From positions 16,659,717 to 16,723,716 of the forward strand of contig NC_071330.1 in NCBI RefSeq assembly GCF_010183535.1: a stretch of 64,000 bases of DNA. The letters are read 5' to 3'. Below are positions 1 through 11,530 of this stretch, one piece after another (the first letter of the stretch is position 1; each line of letters opens with the position of its first letter). Below the pieces are notes generated by a model. That model saw nothing but the letters and a program-made list of their open reading frames with translations. It searched no databases and was not told the DNA's origin. A program made the position numbers and the translations under genes. The stretch comes from Caenorhabditis remanei (Eukaryota > Nematoda > Chromadorea > Rhabditida > Rhabditidae).

Positions 1-3000
1 TCGAAAGCGGTAATGGAGGAAATGGAAAAAGAGTGGGAGAAGGAGATGGCGAAGGAGAGGGAACCTCAAGGCACGGCGGTGTTTAACAACTATCCAACAC
101 AGAAACCACATAGGGAATACGTGGAACCGGATAAGAGTAGTGAACCTCATCAACCCATCCCACCGGATCGTCCCAGGTTTATGGTGGCTTATCAGAGGGG
201 GATTCTGCAGTTGATGAGGTCGATTCAAGATCCAGGTAAGTGGGAATATGAGAAACTTTTTAGTCATTAGGGAAGGATCCCGAGTTGAGATGGCTGAGAT
301 TGGCTAAGATCGGTTTAGATTGGCTAAAATTGGTTGAGATCGGTTGAGATAGTTTAAAATCGGTTAAGATTGGCTAAGATTAGCTAAGGTTGATTAAGAT
401 CGGCTAAGATTGGTTTAGATTTAGATTGGTTAAGATCGGCTGAGATCGGCTGAGGTTGGCAAGGATCGGTTAAAATCGGTTAAGATCCGAGGTTTCATGT
501 AATAGAAGCTACAGGTCGCACGTAAATTAGAATTTTTGTAATTGACACGGACCCCTTCGCGCCCGACTAATGTACTACTATACCTAAATCTGTCTGTGTG
601 TCTGAGAGTTCTTCTTCTAATATAATATTTGAGATTTTTCTATAAGAAATTTTAGTAACATGGACAAACAGACACACGGATGGACAGAAAACTATAGTCC
701 TACTTTTTAAACATTTCCGCAGCGAACTTTCTGGAAATGAGTTAGGAAACAGAAATGAAGGAAACTAGATTGGCTAAGATTGGTTAAGATCGGTTTAGAT
801 CGGCTAAGATTGGTCCCTGAGCTAGTACTATGTCTCTGTTATATTAAAGATTGGCGTAATACTCATTATTTGTACCGAGGGCAGGGCCAAAGACCAAAAT
901 CACCAAAATGACATTTTAGCCTGGCCGGAAGGTACAATAATGAGTCTTAAATCTAACTTTACTATATTAGGGGCATAGTACTAGTTGAGAAACCAATCTC
1001 GGCCAGTTTTAAACGATCTTAACCGATCCAAACCGATTTCAACCAACTTTAAACAATATGAACCAATCTTAACCGATCTTAGCCAATTTTTAACGATCTA
1101 AACCGATTAGATGTTATAAGACAGAAAACTAATGACAAATTCGAGTTTGTCACACTTTCAGCTATCTAATTATATCTTTCAGAGCCCGTAGTGGTCCGCC
1201 TCCCCAATGTAAAAATCACTGGAGCCAAGTGGTCTCCCAACGGAGCATTTATTGCTATTTCGGGAACAGACCTGGATAAAGAAGAGCCCCGGCACTCTCA
1301 TATCCATTTTCTGTCTGCGTATGGACATGTAAGATTTCAATTTTAAATGGATGAGAAGCCATATTTTGTAGAAAATCGGATTCTTCCAACATTTCGAGAC
1401 TCGTATCACGGGAATTTGTTGGGAAGGCACTGGACTACGAATGTCGATTGCGGCGGATGGAAATTTGTTCATTGGACACGTGAGACCGGAGTTTAAAGTG
1501 AGTTTAGTATTGTAGATGGGTTACTGTAGCTGGGCTTAGAATCTGTAGTCAATTTAGATAACTTTGGTAGCGAAAAACGTGAAAAACACTAAATTTGAGT
1601 ATAGATTCTGATTCTTCACTGTAAAAATTATTTACTGCCAGTGAAAATGGCCGAAAAGTTCACTAAAACGCAAAAATTGTAACCTCAAAGGCTCAGGAAC
1701 AGGTCTCACAGTTTTGGGAAAAGAATTCGAATTCGACAACAAATGTTTAATTGGAATAGTAATTCTACATGGTCATTTTGAAATTTAGGCTGGTGATCTA
1801 GAATTCTTCAATTCTAGGCCACCAAACAAAAAGTACTGTAATTGTAGCACAAAAAATTGTTCTCACATAATCCAACAACAAAAAAATATATATATATATA
1901 ATTTTGCAGTGGGGAGCGCTGGTCGACGCCATCGTCTATGTCTTCCAAAGAGAGGAGCTCTCGCAGTATACTGTTATGTTCTACGATCATAAGGTGAGTT
2001 GTGGGATATTGATTGGTACATAATAATCATAATAATTTATTACAATCAATGTAATTGTGAGAGTTATAGACTTGTTAAATACAATTTACTACATGTTCAA
2101 TACATTGATATACAATTTTTTTTAAGTTTTAATTAACTTGAAAAATTAGAAAACTATAAATTATAAACCTATATCTACTGGAAGCCGGAAAAACTGAAAG
2201 GTACATGGATAGTGGACTATGAGAGGAATGAAATAAATAAACCCTGCTTCGAAACGTTTATCTTTACCGATCATAACCGATCTTAGCCAATCTTAACAAA
2301 TCTGAAGCTATCTCAAACGATAGTAATTGATCTTAACCGAGATTTAACCGATCTTGACCGATCCAAGGCTATCAATTTTCTTTCAGACCGATGAAAAACA
2401 CCTAAAACGGTGACTTTCTTTACAACTTCAAGTTTTCCAAAATTTTTTTGACAGTAAGACGGATTTCTACTATACCCTGGCCGACCTTTTTTTTTATTTA
2501 GTTTTTCAACCGATAAGATTTGATAATTAGCGCATTAGGAGTATATTTAAATGTACCCGGAGCTTTAAAGGCGCATAACTTGTTTTGGTGACAGGATTTG
2601 AAAATTTTGATGTGTATGAGATTGTAGGGAATTTAATGGACTACAAATTTGTAGTTGCCAACGTTTTGAAAAAAATTCCGTGAAATTGAGGAAAATTGGT
2701 TTTAAAAGTTCTTTTTTCCATTTATTTGAGGGATTTATATGTGTCAGCTACAGTAACTTTGCTCTCATAACTTCAGTCACCCAATTCTGGAGGTACAGTA
2801 ACCGATTTTAACGGATATTGAACAATCTGAACCAATTTTAACAGACTTCAGATGATCTTAACTGATCTTACTGATCCAACGTTATCAATTCTTTTCCAGA
2901 CCGATGAAAAACACCCAAAAACGGTGACCTACTTTGAAAACATGGCATTCTTCCATGATCACTGTGTAATTGTTAGCCGTCAAGACGACCAGAGTCTTAA

Positions 3001-6000
3001 CCCGAATCAGGTGTGACTAATTACTTAATTAACTCCAGTTTTTAAAAATTACCCCGATTTAGTATTACTGCCAACTGTGCAATAGCATTGGCACGTCGAT
3101 TGACCACAATTTCACAACTATCCCGCCGAAATTTCTGTGTGTCAACGGTATGTGTGCAGTGGTGGCGAATAAGGATCGGTATTGCATTTGGCATTTTGTA
3201 CTACCAAAGTATAACTCGGTGCAAGCAGGCATTCATATTCCGGGCAAAGCAGGTATTAGGGAAAATTGTTGATTTTTTGAAAAGGTTTTTTTCCCCAGCT
3301 GAATACAATTTGGAGGAGCAACAAAGGCCTGGGGAGTATGGAGGCAAGAGATCGGTTAGTGGTGAAAATATTTTTATTTGTTTTTTTCATTAAAAACCAC
3401 ATTTTTCTGAACATTTGAGTTAAAAACCGAGCAAAAATGTTAAAAACCTAGGATGTCACTGATTTTCGAGAATTTTGGGCTCAGTCATTTTTTTGAAATA
3501 AATTATTTTCCACAAAAAGTAAAAGAGATTCCCATCATTTTTCACCTAAAACTATGTTTCTACGTCAAAAATTAGCTTAGTTATGGATTTTCGAAAATTT
3601 TCAAAAACCTTATTTACACTAAGCCTACCGTAACTCCCCTAATTCTCCGAATTTTCTTCTGATACCTGAATTATTGGATTCAACGTGACAAGACGCTTCG
3701 AATGAGTATAATCATGCCTAAATTCGAAGCAAGTTGAGTCCCGCCACGAAAACCGCCTGGGGTACTGTAGTTTTCGTGGTGGGACCCAACTTACTCCAAA
3801 TGTAGGCGTGATTATACTCATTTGAAGCGTCTTGACTCCGTGATTTCATAAATTTAAATCAAATTGAATTGGATAAAAATACAGAAGTTACGTGAAAAGG
3901 AATTTTCGAAATGTTTCGAAAATCCGTAACTTTCCTGGTTTTTGGTATTTTTCTTGGTTTTTAGCATTAAAAATTCCGAAAAATGAGTGCTTTCCAGAAA
4001 AAATAGTAATTTCTAATTCTTCCTATTCCAGTTCGGCAGTAAAGACGAGATATGTGCGATTTGCATTGGTGACACCTTCTTTTTGATGGTATGCTTGTTT
4101 TTTAAATATGATTTTTTTAGAGAACTGACTAGGGAGGGTTCCAGTAGCTATTCCTTTTAAATTGGCTCATATTCTTTTGAATACTTTTGCTGATTCCGAA
4201 AACGAAATCTAATTTTGTTGAATGCTTCACTGATCACTGAAAGCGTTTCCAAAGCAAAAAAATGAATGTTTCTAAAATTTCAATATCAATTTTAGACGCA
4301 AATTTTCCAATTTTTTCCGTGTACAACGTGTAAATTAGGATTTTAAAATCTTTATTCAATTCTCATCACTTGTAAATTAAGGTTTAAAACCCTTAATCAA
4401 TTCTCATATCACTCAAAAGTTGAAGACCATAATAGCAATGAAGACGAACAGATTGAAGACTCGGCCAGATGAAGATAACTTGATTCCGAGCACGTCTCCA
4501 TATTTTTTACCTTTTGGGACTAACGTAAAGTTTTTTTGTATTGGATCCGTCGAACTATCGTGTGGATTAATAAAACACCCTCCAAGCATAACCATCTCTT
4601 TCCCAACTAACTTCTCAGGTATTTCTGGGTCTTTCACAAGTTTCTCTGTGCACTTGACTTCTTTTGAGCAACCAATTTTTACAACTCTCGAGTCGTATAA
4701 TTCAAAATTTGGGTCATGATCATGATCAGCTTCTTTCCGGAAATCCTGTGTCACACTGTTCCATTGTAACCAAATTGGAGGCTTTTTGTCACACTTGAAC
4801 TCGGCAGCCTTTTTTTCGAGTTCAGTGTCTTAGGACTGAAATTTATTCTTTATTAATTTGCGATTGACTAATTCATACTATCTCACCAGATCTTTGAATG
4901 CTTTTGAAACTTTTCTACGATCCTTATTGATTTCATCCATAAGTTTCTTCTGCTCGTCTTTACTAAGACCTCCTTTTGCTGCATCGAGAGTGACGGAGAG
5001 AACTGAAAACTCTTAAAATTGAAGTAAAGATTCTTTCAAACTAACTATAGAGCAGTATGAAGCCGAAGAGAAGGGATGTCTTCATGAGGGAAGAAGTCGT
5101 GTCAATATAATTGAGACTGAAGTTTCTTTCTGATTTTTGGATCTTTTATATGAAATTTCCAACATCGTAGGTCACGTCGTCCAAAAATATATTTATCTGT
5201 TTTTCGGTGTTGAGAGTTCACGGCGGAAATATATTTTGTAATAATATATTGTGTTCCAACATTTGGTTCTTAAAATAAAAATTGACGCTATAAGCTACGT
5301 GATAGTATGTGATAGTATTTTTTTAAATATGAATTTTTAAAATAAATTCGATTTCCAGGCGCTTCTAAGTGGTGGTATCTTTTATGCAAACTTATCGGAT
5401 GGCTCGATTACTAAAAGCTTTCCAATATCGGCGACTATTGACTCAATGAGATTGAATTGTAAATATAATCGTCTAGCAATTGTGAAGCTTGTTGAGCGTG
5501 AGTTTAAGCTTATTTTATGGCTTAAAAATGTATGAAATTTTTTTTTTTAAATACAGATCTTCATTTTTGTAGTTGACAACTTTTTGGTACGGGTGACACC
5601 TAGGGAGTAATACAGCTGCACAGGTTGTCAACTACAAAAATGAATTTTTAAGAATATTGGCATGATTATACTCATTTTAGAGCTAAAAATGTGCTAGCTC
5701 TGAAAATATAACTGAACTTGAGTTTGGTTGAAAGCTGAGAGGGTTATAGCAATTTTAGAAATTTCAGAATTTCGAAAAATTTTGAAAATCCATCAGCAAT
5801 TTTAGGCTAGCAATAACCGAAAATACATGAAAAATTAATTTATTTTGGATATGCGCCTTTAAAATCGCCGTGAGACCTTGGAAATGTCAAAAACTTGGTA
5901 AACGACATTTTTTTCTGAACCTATGCTTTCCGCTATGAGACCAAAATAATGAAATTCTAGGGTTATATTTCTAGTTTTCCACCAAAAATCTCATTTCCAG

Positions 6001-9000
6001 AAGTCCCATTCTCAATTCTCCTCTACGAGTTTGATGGTGAGCAGCTATCGAAGATTTACGCTTGTGAGAAGAAGGATATATGGGATTATAAGTGGGATAC
6101 GGTAAGTTAGGAGGCTTTAGAACCGAAAAAAATTTGAAAAAATGAATAAAACGAGGAAATTTTCGATGAAACCCGATTAACTCAGTAGGTGTGAAATATC
6201 AAAGTTTCATTCAGTTTCAAAACGTCTCAAAACTAATTACAACTAATTACAACTAATTGAAATTAATATAAATGGATAGCTGACGTCATGAGGATTCAGA
6301 ATCTAGTTTCATATTTTGTATAAGATAAAAATGGGCGGAGTTACAGCGATTTGAAATTTCCTGTTATTTCCAGAACGAAAACCATAGTTTCAGAATGTCC
6401 GGGTTTTAAAATGTTCCAAAATTAATTAAAACTAATGTTAGCAATGAGCTTAATTTCCAGAACGAAGAAAACATGCTTGCCTTCAAGGACAAACACAAAC
6501 TGTTCATCTGTGATGGAACGTCTCTACTCGAACAATCCAATGTATACGGTAACATTGTATCATTCAAAAATCTTACTGTAACCGCAGTAAGCCTTGAAAA
6601 GATACTGATGAATCCGGAGATGCCGACGAAGAATGCACTGCAAGAGGTGCTGATCAAGGCGAAACAGGAAGTGACGAATCTTTTGAATTCGATGAAACTC
6701 GATGAGGCAATTGACTACGCAGAGAGAACTCCTCACTCGGAATTGTGGACTATGATTGCTCAGTATGCACTGTTCAAGCAGCAGTTCGATTCGGCCGAGC
6801 ACGCTTTTGTGAAGTTGGGCGATTACGCTGGTGTTCAGCTGTTGAAACGGTTGAGATTGATGACGTCGAGAGAATTGAGGAATGCGGAGGTTATGGCGTA
6901 TCAGGATAAGTATGAGGAGGCGAAACAGCTGTTTTTGCAGTGTGATAGGAAGTGAGTTTGCTCTATGGGAAAACAATTTTTGGGTTAAGATCGGTTAAGC
7001 TTGGCTAAGATCGCTTGAGATCGGCTAAAATTGGCTAAAATAACTACTTCATCGCAAGACGTTTTCAATTCTCATTTATAACAGCTCGGTTTCAAAAAAT
7101 ATCATTATAAAGTCTCCTGTTATGAAACAGTAATTTTTGAAAGGGTTTCTCTTAATATCATTGTAAATGAGAATGACCACTAACAAGCGATGAAATAATT
7201 ATATCAGCCGGTTTTAACAGATCCTAACCAATCTTAACTGATCTTAGCCGATTTTAACCAATCCTGACCGATCATAGCCGATCTAAACTGATCTTAAACG
7301 ATCTTTACCCATTTTAACCAATTTCAACTGACATTTGACATTCTACACCTGACTTTCGGTCGTTTTGCTGCTACACACTGAAAAACTGGCTTTCCAGACC
7401 TAGATAAGCTCAAGACCTCAAATTTTGGATATGAAAACTGAAAAATGCTTAAAAACAGCATTTTCAAAACATTTTTAGTGTAAAGAGTTAAAAATCCATC
7501 TGCCATATCTATTTAATGCCAAAAACCGATTTCTCTTGTTAAAACCGAGTTTTTAGACCATTTTTCGCTCAAAACCTCAATTTTTGTTTCTGAAAACCCA
7601 AATTTTCTTGTCTAAACTACGTTTACAGACCATTATCTGCACAAAATCTCAACGTTTGGGTCTAAAAACTCTCTGCATTCAGAATTAACTATGTGTATTA
7701 TTATTAACCAATCTTAACCGATCTCAGCCGATCTCAAGCAATCTTAAGCAATCTTAGCCGATATTTCCCGATTTTAACCGATTTTAACCAATATTAATCA
7801 ATCTTAAGCAATCTTAACCGATTCCAGAGACCTCGCTGTAGAAATGTTCAAAAAAGTGGGTGACTCGAAAGCAGTCTACGATCTTATCAAAAACGATCCG
7901 GATGAGCATGCGAAGAAAGAAGCGTTCCGAGATTTAGCAGAGACCGCCGCTGAGCTAATGGACTACGATGACGCCGCAAAATGGTACGGACAGTCAGGAG
8001 ATACTGGCGAACAGATTGACTGTTTGATAAGGGGAAATATGTTTGGAGAGCTGGAAGTACTGGCGAGAGCTCTGCCAGATGACAGCGATTTTATGGAGGT
8101 ACTTCACGGTTCCATTATCCAATTATATATCATCTGTAATTAAAGGTAATGGGCGACGCGTTCACTTCTCGTGGTATGTGTGACCAGGCTGTGGAGTGTT
8201 ATCTACGAAAAAGTCTCCCCCAGAAGGCCCTTAAGGCTTGTATGGAGCTCAATCAGTGGCAGAAGGCACAATTCATCGCCGACGCAAATCATATGGAAAA
8301 TGTGGATGGATTATTGGGCAAATATGCGATTGAGATGAAAGGAGAATCTGATGAAAAGTCGCTAAATGCTCTCGCCTTGTATATGCGTGCCGGTAGACAT
8401 CTGGACGCCGCAAAAATCGCTTTCGATGTGAGCTTAGCAATTATTTATCCCATAACTTTCAATAAATCTCAGATCGCAAAAGACAGAAGGGACAAGTACG
8501 TGCCATATGAGGAGCTCAAACAATGTTATGTGCTTGGAGCAATTTTAGTGGAGAATCATAGGCAGACAATTAAGGAGTTGAGGAAGATTGATGTGAGTTT
8601 TAGAGAATACTGTAATGTTAAAGAATAGCATTAGGCGCTGGTTCGGATTGTTTAAAATTGTTTGAGATCGGCTAAGATCGGCGGCTAATATCTCCCAAAA
8701 TTGGCTGAGGTCGGCTCTAAGATCGGTTGAGGTCGGTTAAGATTGGCTAAGACGGGTTAAGATAGGCGAAGATCGGTAAGGATCGGTTGAAACCTTTTTT
8801 CTTGTGAATACATCCAATCTAGAATTGTAATAGACCACAAGAAGGGAAAAAACGTGACCTAGAAGGGAAAAACCTAAAATCGACAAAACGGTAAAATTTA
8901 ATAGATTTCAGCATGTATTGGCGGGATGTTCATTAGGAAAGGATTGGTAAATACATAGGGTCCGAGTTCACTTGAGCAGATACGGTAGTAATTGACGCCA

Positions 9001-10969
9001 CTTAAAAAATCATAACCTAACGCAGAGATTTTTTTCTAGAAGCACAATGTGCTAAAAATGCGTTGGAAGATGAGTCTGGGATATTTCAACCGATCTCAGC
9101 CGATTTTAACCGATTCTAGCCGATCCTAACCGATCTCAGCCTACATTCGACGGTCTTAGGCGATCTCAACCGATCTTGGCCTAGCTTAGCTGCTCCTAAA
9201 CGATTTTGACCACTATTAAACGATCCAAAACCATTTCTACACCTACGGGCCCCCACCTATAAGATCCTAACCTAAATACTCAAAGATTTGTTTTTCAGAA
9301 GCACAATGTGCTGGAGGATGCGTTGGACGATGAGTCTGGGTTAACTGTGGAGCAGTCAAGGATTCTGGAGAACACGTGGAGAGGAGCAGAGGCGTATCAT
9401 TTCATGATGTTGGCGCAGCAACACTTTTTTGAGCGTGAGTTTTCCAAAGGTGTTTCGAATCCAGAAGATTCACTGAATGATTATACTTTTCTGAAAGGTT
9501 TCGCCATGGTGAATTTAGAATTCTAAATTTCCAAAAGATCGGATCAATTCTGAGTGAGATACGATAAAAATTATTGGGTTTTCGAAAAAATAAATGTTTT
9601 CAAAAATCTGTGGACTTCCTCAATTTCTGACATTTCTGAATAATGTTTCGTTAAAAATGCTCCAAATCAACTAATCCTGCACTCCAGGGGTACTGTAGTT
9701 CCAATTTTGAATTTGCCGGCAAAATTACAGCACCCACGCTTAAAGGCACACACTTTTCTCCTACTTTCGGGATGAATAACCGGTTTTAACCTAATTTCAA
9801 CCAATTTGAGCCAATTGTTTTTTCAATATTAAACAATCTGAACTGATCTGAGCCGGTCTTTGGTGGATATGTGAATGTACTTGGAGCTTTAAAGGCACAT
9901 AACTTGTTTTGGTGACAGGATTTTAAAATTTTTATTTCTTTAAAATTGAAGAAAATTTAAAAGGCTGCAAGTTTGTAGTTGTCAACACTTTGAAAAAATT
10001 ACCGTGAAATTGAGAAAAATTGGTTTGAAATATTTTTTTTCCATTTATTTGAGTGATTCATATGTGTCAGCTACAGTAGATTTGCTCTCATAACCACAGT
10101 CACCCAATTCTTGAACTACAGTAACCGATCTTTCGATCAATTTTAACCAGTTTTGAAGAATCTGAACCAATTTTAATTTTAACAGATTTTGACCAACTTT
10201 AACCAATTTTGACGAATATTGAACAATCTGAACCAATTTTAACCGATTTTAGACGATATTAACCGATTTTAACTAATGTTAAACAATTTGAACCGATCTT
10301 AGCCGATATTAACCGATCTTAACCAATTTTAGCCGATTTTAAACGATCTCAACCGATTTTAACCAAATTTAAACAATCTAAACCGATCCTGCACAATTTT
10401 ATTATCCAGACCGCATCGAAGACGCCCTACAAACCTCGCTAAGCCTTTCTGACTACGAAGAGTTCCTAGACCCTGCTGAAATTTACTCAATGATAGCCCT
10501 AGCTGCAGCAAACGTGAAGCAATTCGGTATCTGCTCAAAGGCTATGATGCGGTTGGAAGCACTCGACGATTTTGAGGAGGCGGAGAAGGATGAGATGAGG
10601 AATTTGTCGTTTAGACTGTTCTCGAAGTAAGTGATACATATTTCTGCGGAAAAAACTGACAAAAATCGATTCCAGACACCCACCAGTCAACCCGAATTCT
10701 GCAAAGGTGCCATGTACTGCGTGTGACGCTATGATTGATCCATTTGATATGCAATGCAAGGAGTGTCAGACGAAGGTAACTACAGTAACCCCTCCCCTAT
10801 CTTACAAATTTTATTTCAGTTCCCTGTCTGCATCGCATCTGGACGACTAATCCTCGACAACATCTTCTGGCTATGCCCACGTTGCAAACATCGAGCTCAC
10901 CAACATGAGATCATGAAGTACAGCTACTGTCCGTTGTGTCACGATATGGAGTCTTTTAGACCCACTTAA
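1..10969 (+). CDS. ifta-1: IFT121/WDR35 intraflagellar transport protein, 5' partial
   Basis: Encodes the C-terminal two thirds or more of the IFT-A subunit IFT121 (WDR35), which acts in retrograde intraflagellar transport in cilia. The first exon is open at the window edge. Exons by frame and phase: 1-235, 1183-1328, 1372-1497, 1910-1993, 2900-3010, 3063-3252, 3299-3354, 4032-4088, 5359-5497 (end approximate), 6001-6101, 6461-6951, 7828-8098, 8146-8427, 8473-8592, 9299-9434, 10410-10626, 10676-10775 and 10820-10969. WD-repeat strands (WSPNGAFIAISG) come first. Then a TPR-like helical region contains the family motif WRGAEAYHF near 9.38 kb. The C-terminus has paired Cys motifs (CTACDAM, CKEC, CPRCKH, CPLCH) as in WDR35. 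An acidic, Glu/Lys-rich insert in exon 1 looks lineage-specific. Introns are swollen by decamer repeats, MITEs and a nested antisense gene. A polyadenylation signal AATAAA lies near 11026. Orthology is from remembered WDR35 sequence; some exon edges may be off by a few bases. Confidence 0.93.
284..490 (+). repeat. Degenerate 10-bp repeat array, intron of ifta-1
   Basis: Imperfect tandem copies of a decamer like GATTGGCTAA / GATCGGTTTA run for about 200 bp. The repeat length is 10 with occasional slips. Each unit holds a short A/T run and a C/G pair, so AA/TT steps recur about once per helical turn. The same unit recurs in either orientation in most large introns of this gene. Confidence 0.9.
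822..984. mobile_element. MITE with long terminal inverted repeats
   Basis: Left arm CTAGTACTATG (822-832) is mirrored by CATAGTACTAG (974-984). Imperfect pairing extends inward for about 60 bases, including matching TAATACTCATTATT-like and GGTAC segments. It carries no coding capacity. It sits between decamer arrays inside the first visible ifta-1 intron. Confidence 0.75.
1000..1110 (-). repeat. Decamer repeat array, inverse orientation
   Basis: Units such as TTAACCGATC and TTTTAACGATCT are the reverse complement of the unit at 284-490. The two arrays face each other across the MITE at 822-984 in one intron. Confidence 0.85.
2367..2430 (+). repeat. Partial duplicate of an ifta-1 exon start, inside the preceding intron
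   Basis: The end-of-intron text and first ~45 bases of the exon at 2900 recur here: TATCAATT, a TTTCAG acceptor, then ACCGATGAAAAACACC and CGGTGAC with a few changes. The copy has lost its reading frame after about 20 bases and has no obvious donor, so it should be a decoy or dead exon. Confidence 0.85.
2541..2810 (+). repeat. 270-bp dispersed repeat, copy A
   Basis: This block contains CATAACTTGTTTTGGTGACA, GTAGTTG-CAAC and ATATGTGTCAGCTACAGTA in order. It recurs with the same order and spacing at about 9869-10125 in another ifta-1 intron. Both copies run directly into decamer arrays. Confidence 0.85.
3680..3840. mobile_element. Palindromic foldback repeat (GACGCTTCGAATGAGTATAATC family)
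   Basis: Arms of the type CAAGACGCTTCGAATGAGTA (left) and its complement (right) flank a core with two inverted AAGTTGGGTCCCACCACGAA-like blocks around a CTACAGTACCCC motif. Many further copies occur in the window; partial ones lie at about 22105-22165, 22860-22905 and 16770-16810. Confidence 0.85.
4413..5085 (-). pseudogene. Nested small secreted-protein gene in an ifta-1 intron, possibly broken
   Basis: Lies antisense in the ifta-1 intron between 4089 and 5358. Exon 1 (5085-5046) starts MKTSLLFGFILLY, a good signal peptide. Exon 2 (5002-4887) follows in phase and gives a Lys-rich segment (LSKDEQKKLMDEINKDRRK). Exon 3 (4835-4413) carries several Cys residues and ends in SSSG followed by a hydrophobic tail to the stop, which resembles a GPI-attachment signal. 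The best acceptor for exon 3 places an in-frame TAA as its second codon, and I found no alternative acceptor that keeps the frame. The locus is therefore either a recent pseudogene or uses a splice I missed. I do not recognise the family. The ordered signal peptide, Cys region and hydrophobic tail argue that it is, or was, a real gene. Confidence 0.5.
5555..5650. repeat. Short inverted repeat with TTGTAGTTGACAAC arms
   Basis: CATTTTTGTAGTTGACAACT and its complement AGGTTGTCAACTACAAAAATG face each other over about 95 bp. The same arm module occurs inside the larger foldback elements at 14938-15205 and 18073-18516. Confidence 0.75.
7041..7201. mobile_element. MITE with TTCATCGC termini
   Basis: TTCATCGCAAGACG near the left end is mirrored by GCGATGAA near 7187-7194, and CAATTCTCATTTA by TAAATGAGAATG. 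The element is about 160 bp, noncoding, and flanked on both sides by decamer arrays of opposite orientation. Confidence 0.75.
7205..7325 (-). repeat. Decamer repeat array
   Basis: TTAACCGATC-type units, about a dozen. A forward array (6984-7040) lies on the other side of the MITE at 7041-7201. A further array of the same orientation lies at 7708-7825, directly before the acceptor at 7827. Confidence 0.85.
8640..8790 (+). repeat. Decamer repeat array
   Basis: GGCTAAGATC / GGTTAAGATT units directly after the exon ending at 8592, in the forward orientation. Confidence 0.8.
9011..9084 (+). repeat. Second partial duplicate of an ifta-1 exon start
   Basis: TAACCTAA, AGATTT, a TTTCTAG acceptor, then AAGCACAATGTGCT and GATGAGTCTGGG repeat the intron end and first ~45 bases of the exon at 9299. 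Differences include GTGCTAAAAATGCG in place of GTGCTGGAGGATGCG. A decamer array (9085-9240) separates copy and original. Confidence 0.85.
9869..10125 (+). repeat. 270-bp dispersed repeat, copy B
   Basis: Second copy of the block at 2541-2810, with the same internal order and similar drift along its length. Confidence 0.85.
10125..10400 (-). repeat. Longest decamer array in ifta-1
   Basis: About 27 units of TTAACCGATTT / TTAACCAATTT type fill the end of the intron before the exon at 10410. Phase slips of one or two bases occur, but the ~10-base spacing of A/T runs persists. Confidence 0.9.
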
Positions 10970-11089
10970 CTTACTCACTTATTCGTTTCTAATCATACAT
11001 TCTCTGTGATTAATCATTTTTGTCAAATAAAATTGTCACTGATTGACTTATTGTCTCATTTTCAGAAATTCAAATACCTCAAGCTTAAC

Positions 11090-11340
11090 AAAAATTTAAG
11101 AATTTTAAGAAGAAGGCATGCGTGAAGGACCGCGAATGCAGTCCGTCCCATGTGACTCCAACTCCTGTTCCTAATAAAGTCATAATTTTTATAATTTTTA
11201 TAATATTAAGGAGAGGCATGTGTGGAGGACCGCGAGTGCAGTCCGTCCCATGTTCCTCCAACTCCTGTTCCTAATAATGTTATAATTTTTATAATTTTTA
11301 TAATTTTAAGAAGAAGGCATGCATGGAGGACCGCGAGTGA
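11090..11340 (+). repeat. ~115-bp tandem repeat, about 2.2 copies
   Basis: The unit starts near GGCATGCGTGAAGGACCGCG, includes GCAGTCCGTCCCATG and CCAACTCCTGTTCCTAATAA, then AT-rich sequence. Copies begin near 11116, 11214 and 11316; the last is truncated. It lies just downstream of ifta-1 and is noncoding. Confidence 0.8.
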
Positions 11341-11397
11341 TTTGAAAGTTTGAAACTCATTGTTAAAGATTTGAATTCATTTAATCACACTAGTTTG

Positions 11398-11530
11398 TAG
11401 ATAGGTTAATTGAGTTCATGCCGACAGGTGCAACCACAAAAAAACAAATAAATAACAAAGAATGTGAAGAAGTCGGTTGGTGTTCTCTTTGTTATTATCT
11501 GCCGCACCTGTCACCTATCTCAATGGGAAT
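11398..11530. mobile_element. Small foldback element
   Basis: GATAGGTTAATTGAG with GACAGGTGC on the left is mirrored by GCACCTGTCACCTATCTCAAT on the right. ATAACAAAGAA pairs with TTCTCTTTGTTAT inside. The total is about 130 bp. Confidence 0.65.
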
